A stretch of DNA of 64,000 nt from Kangsaoukella pontilimi (lineage in GTDB: Bacteria; Pseudomonadota; Alphaproteobacteria; Rhodobacterales; Rhodobacteraceae). Location of the stretch: positions 310,001 through 374,000 of the forward strand of contig NZ_WUPT01000002.1 of the NCBI RefSeq assembly GCF_009830125.1, given 5' to 3'. Positions 63,340-64,000 of the stretch are shown piece by piece. The position numbers and the translations under genes were made by a program. Under the pieces are notes generated by a model, which was given only the letters and a program-made list of their open reading frames with translations, was not told the DNA's origin and ran no database searches. The first letter of the stretch is position 1. Each line of letters starts with the position of its first letter.

Positions 63340-63561
63340 GGGGCTCGTTGCGCTGCAGAATGCCGTTGCTTTCTAACCGGCTGAGACTCAGCCAAAAAGA
63401 TCTAATTAAGAACCGAATCGGACCTAATTTTGTGCTGGTGCAGCATGATTTCGGTTGATGATGCTCAAAATAGTTGAATATAGGTCAGCATAACTGCCTT
63501 TTCTTTTTCCGCGATCGCTCGTAAGAGGACGCTTCCGAAACCACGACCGGAGTCTGTCGAC

Positions 63562-64000
63562 ATGGCCGAAAATCCCATGCTGAAATTCGTGAATGTCCCG
63601 CGCGACATGCCCGAAAAGCGCGATGCCAGTCAGCGCCGCGAGGATTTCAACGAGATTTATGCCGAATATGCCGACGCCAAGGCCAAGGAGCAGGCCAGCC
63701 GGTGCAGCCAGTGCGGCGTACCCTATTGCCAGTCGCACTGCCCGCTTCACAACAACATTCCTGACTGGCTGATGCTGACGGCTGAAGGCCGGTTGCAGGA
63801 AGCCTATGAGATCAGCCAGGCGACGAATACTTTCCCCGAGATTTGCGGACGTATCTGTCCGCAGGACCGTCTCTGCGAAGGCAACTGCGTGATCGAACAG
63901 TCGGGCCACGGCACCGTCACCATCGGGTCTGTCGAGAAATACATCACCGACACGGCGTGGGAAGAAGGCTGGGTCAAGCCGATCAAGCCGTCTGTCGAGC
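63562..64000 (+). CDS. gltD: Glutamate synthase small subunit, N-terminal part
   Basis: The first 146 codons of a gene that leaves the window at the right edge. It shows the N-terminal Fe-S domain of GltD: RCSQCGVPYCQSHCPLHNNI and then EICGRICPQDRLCEGNCV, eight or more cysteines binding [4Fe-4S] clusters. The protein passes electrons from NADPH to the large subunit for glutamate synthesis from glutamine and 2-oxoglutarate. GGAG lies nine bases before ATG 63562; a second ATG at 63577 has no such site. The flavin and NADPH domains are outside the window. Confidence 0.93.
   Translation, partial: MAENPMLKFVNVPRDMPEKRDASQRREDFNEIYAEYADAKAKEQASRCSQCGVPYCQSHCPLHNNIPDWLMLTAEGRLQEAYEISQATNTFPEICGRICPQDRLCEGNCVIEQSGHGTVTIGSVEKYITDTAWEEGWVKPIKPSVE

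Overview
The window is chromosomal DNA from a GC-rich alphaproteobacterium, most likely Rhodobacterales (roseobacter/Paracoccaceae type). This rests on the protein families seen, the rpoZ-rsh pairing, a perfect GTTC-N7-GTTC LexA box in front of dinB, and a short dispersed repeat of a kind I associate with that order. No searches were run, so the genus is not assigned. I see no prophage, no intact insertion sequence, no CRISPR array and no rRNA. One tRNA (Leu, anticodon CAG) is present.

Layout. 1-8.3 kb: the end of ilvE, a small membrane protein, and then a long leftward series led by rpoZ-rsh (omega subunit and ppGpp enzyme) that runs through a DUF2062 protein, mtgA, a GST, queG, a 62-residue protein and an EamA transporter. 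8.6-13 kb: a NYN nuclease-like protein, a cytochrome c, and the overlapping rightward run ispH-lysE-DUF3429-gst-rnhA. 13-19.5 kb: def, a deformylase-like pseudoenzyme and fmt; malY/patB; an SPFH/NfeD pair; and a NUDIX gene divergent from SOS-controlled dinB. 19.5-31 kb: slt, dapA, transporters, a K+ channel-like protein, smpB, a DUF3445 protein, a YegP-like protein, an MFS pump, clpB and pyrF.

31.4-43 kb: a Hint-domain protein and an aldo/keto reductase, then a tight leftward operon xdhA-xdhB-xdhC-ABC ATPase-permease-small membrane protein-permease-BMP binding protein. This looks like one unit for taking up a purine or nucleoside and oxidising the base with xanthine dehydrogenase. 43-47.4 kb: an ArsR/SRPBCC pair with an apparent operator, and dnaE. 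47.8-55.4 kb: one 2,536-codon, cysteine-free, acidic, repetitive protein of the type I-secreted adhesin/RTX-like class, with five ~200-residue repeats. 55.4-58.7 kb: divergent oxyR and katG. 58.7-64 kb: a phosphomannomutase, a glycosyltransferase whose 3' end runs antisense through tRNA-Leu, an NDUFA9-like protein, uppP, and the start of gltD.

Most of the window is housekeeping. The parts most worth a second look are the deformylase paralogue with both catalytic positions changed (14238-14732), the dispersed repeat that appears as in-frame coding sequence inside xdhB (about 40336-40369), the giant secreted protein, the unassigned membrane protein between the two purine-transporter permeases, and the five convergent gene pairs that share 4-nt stop-codon overlaps.
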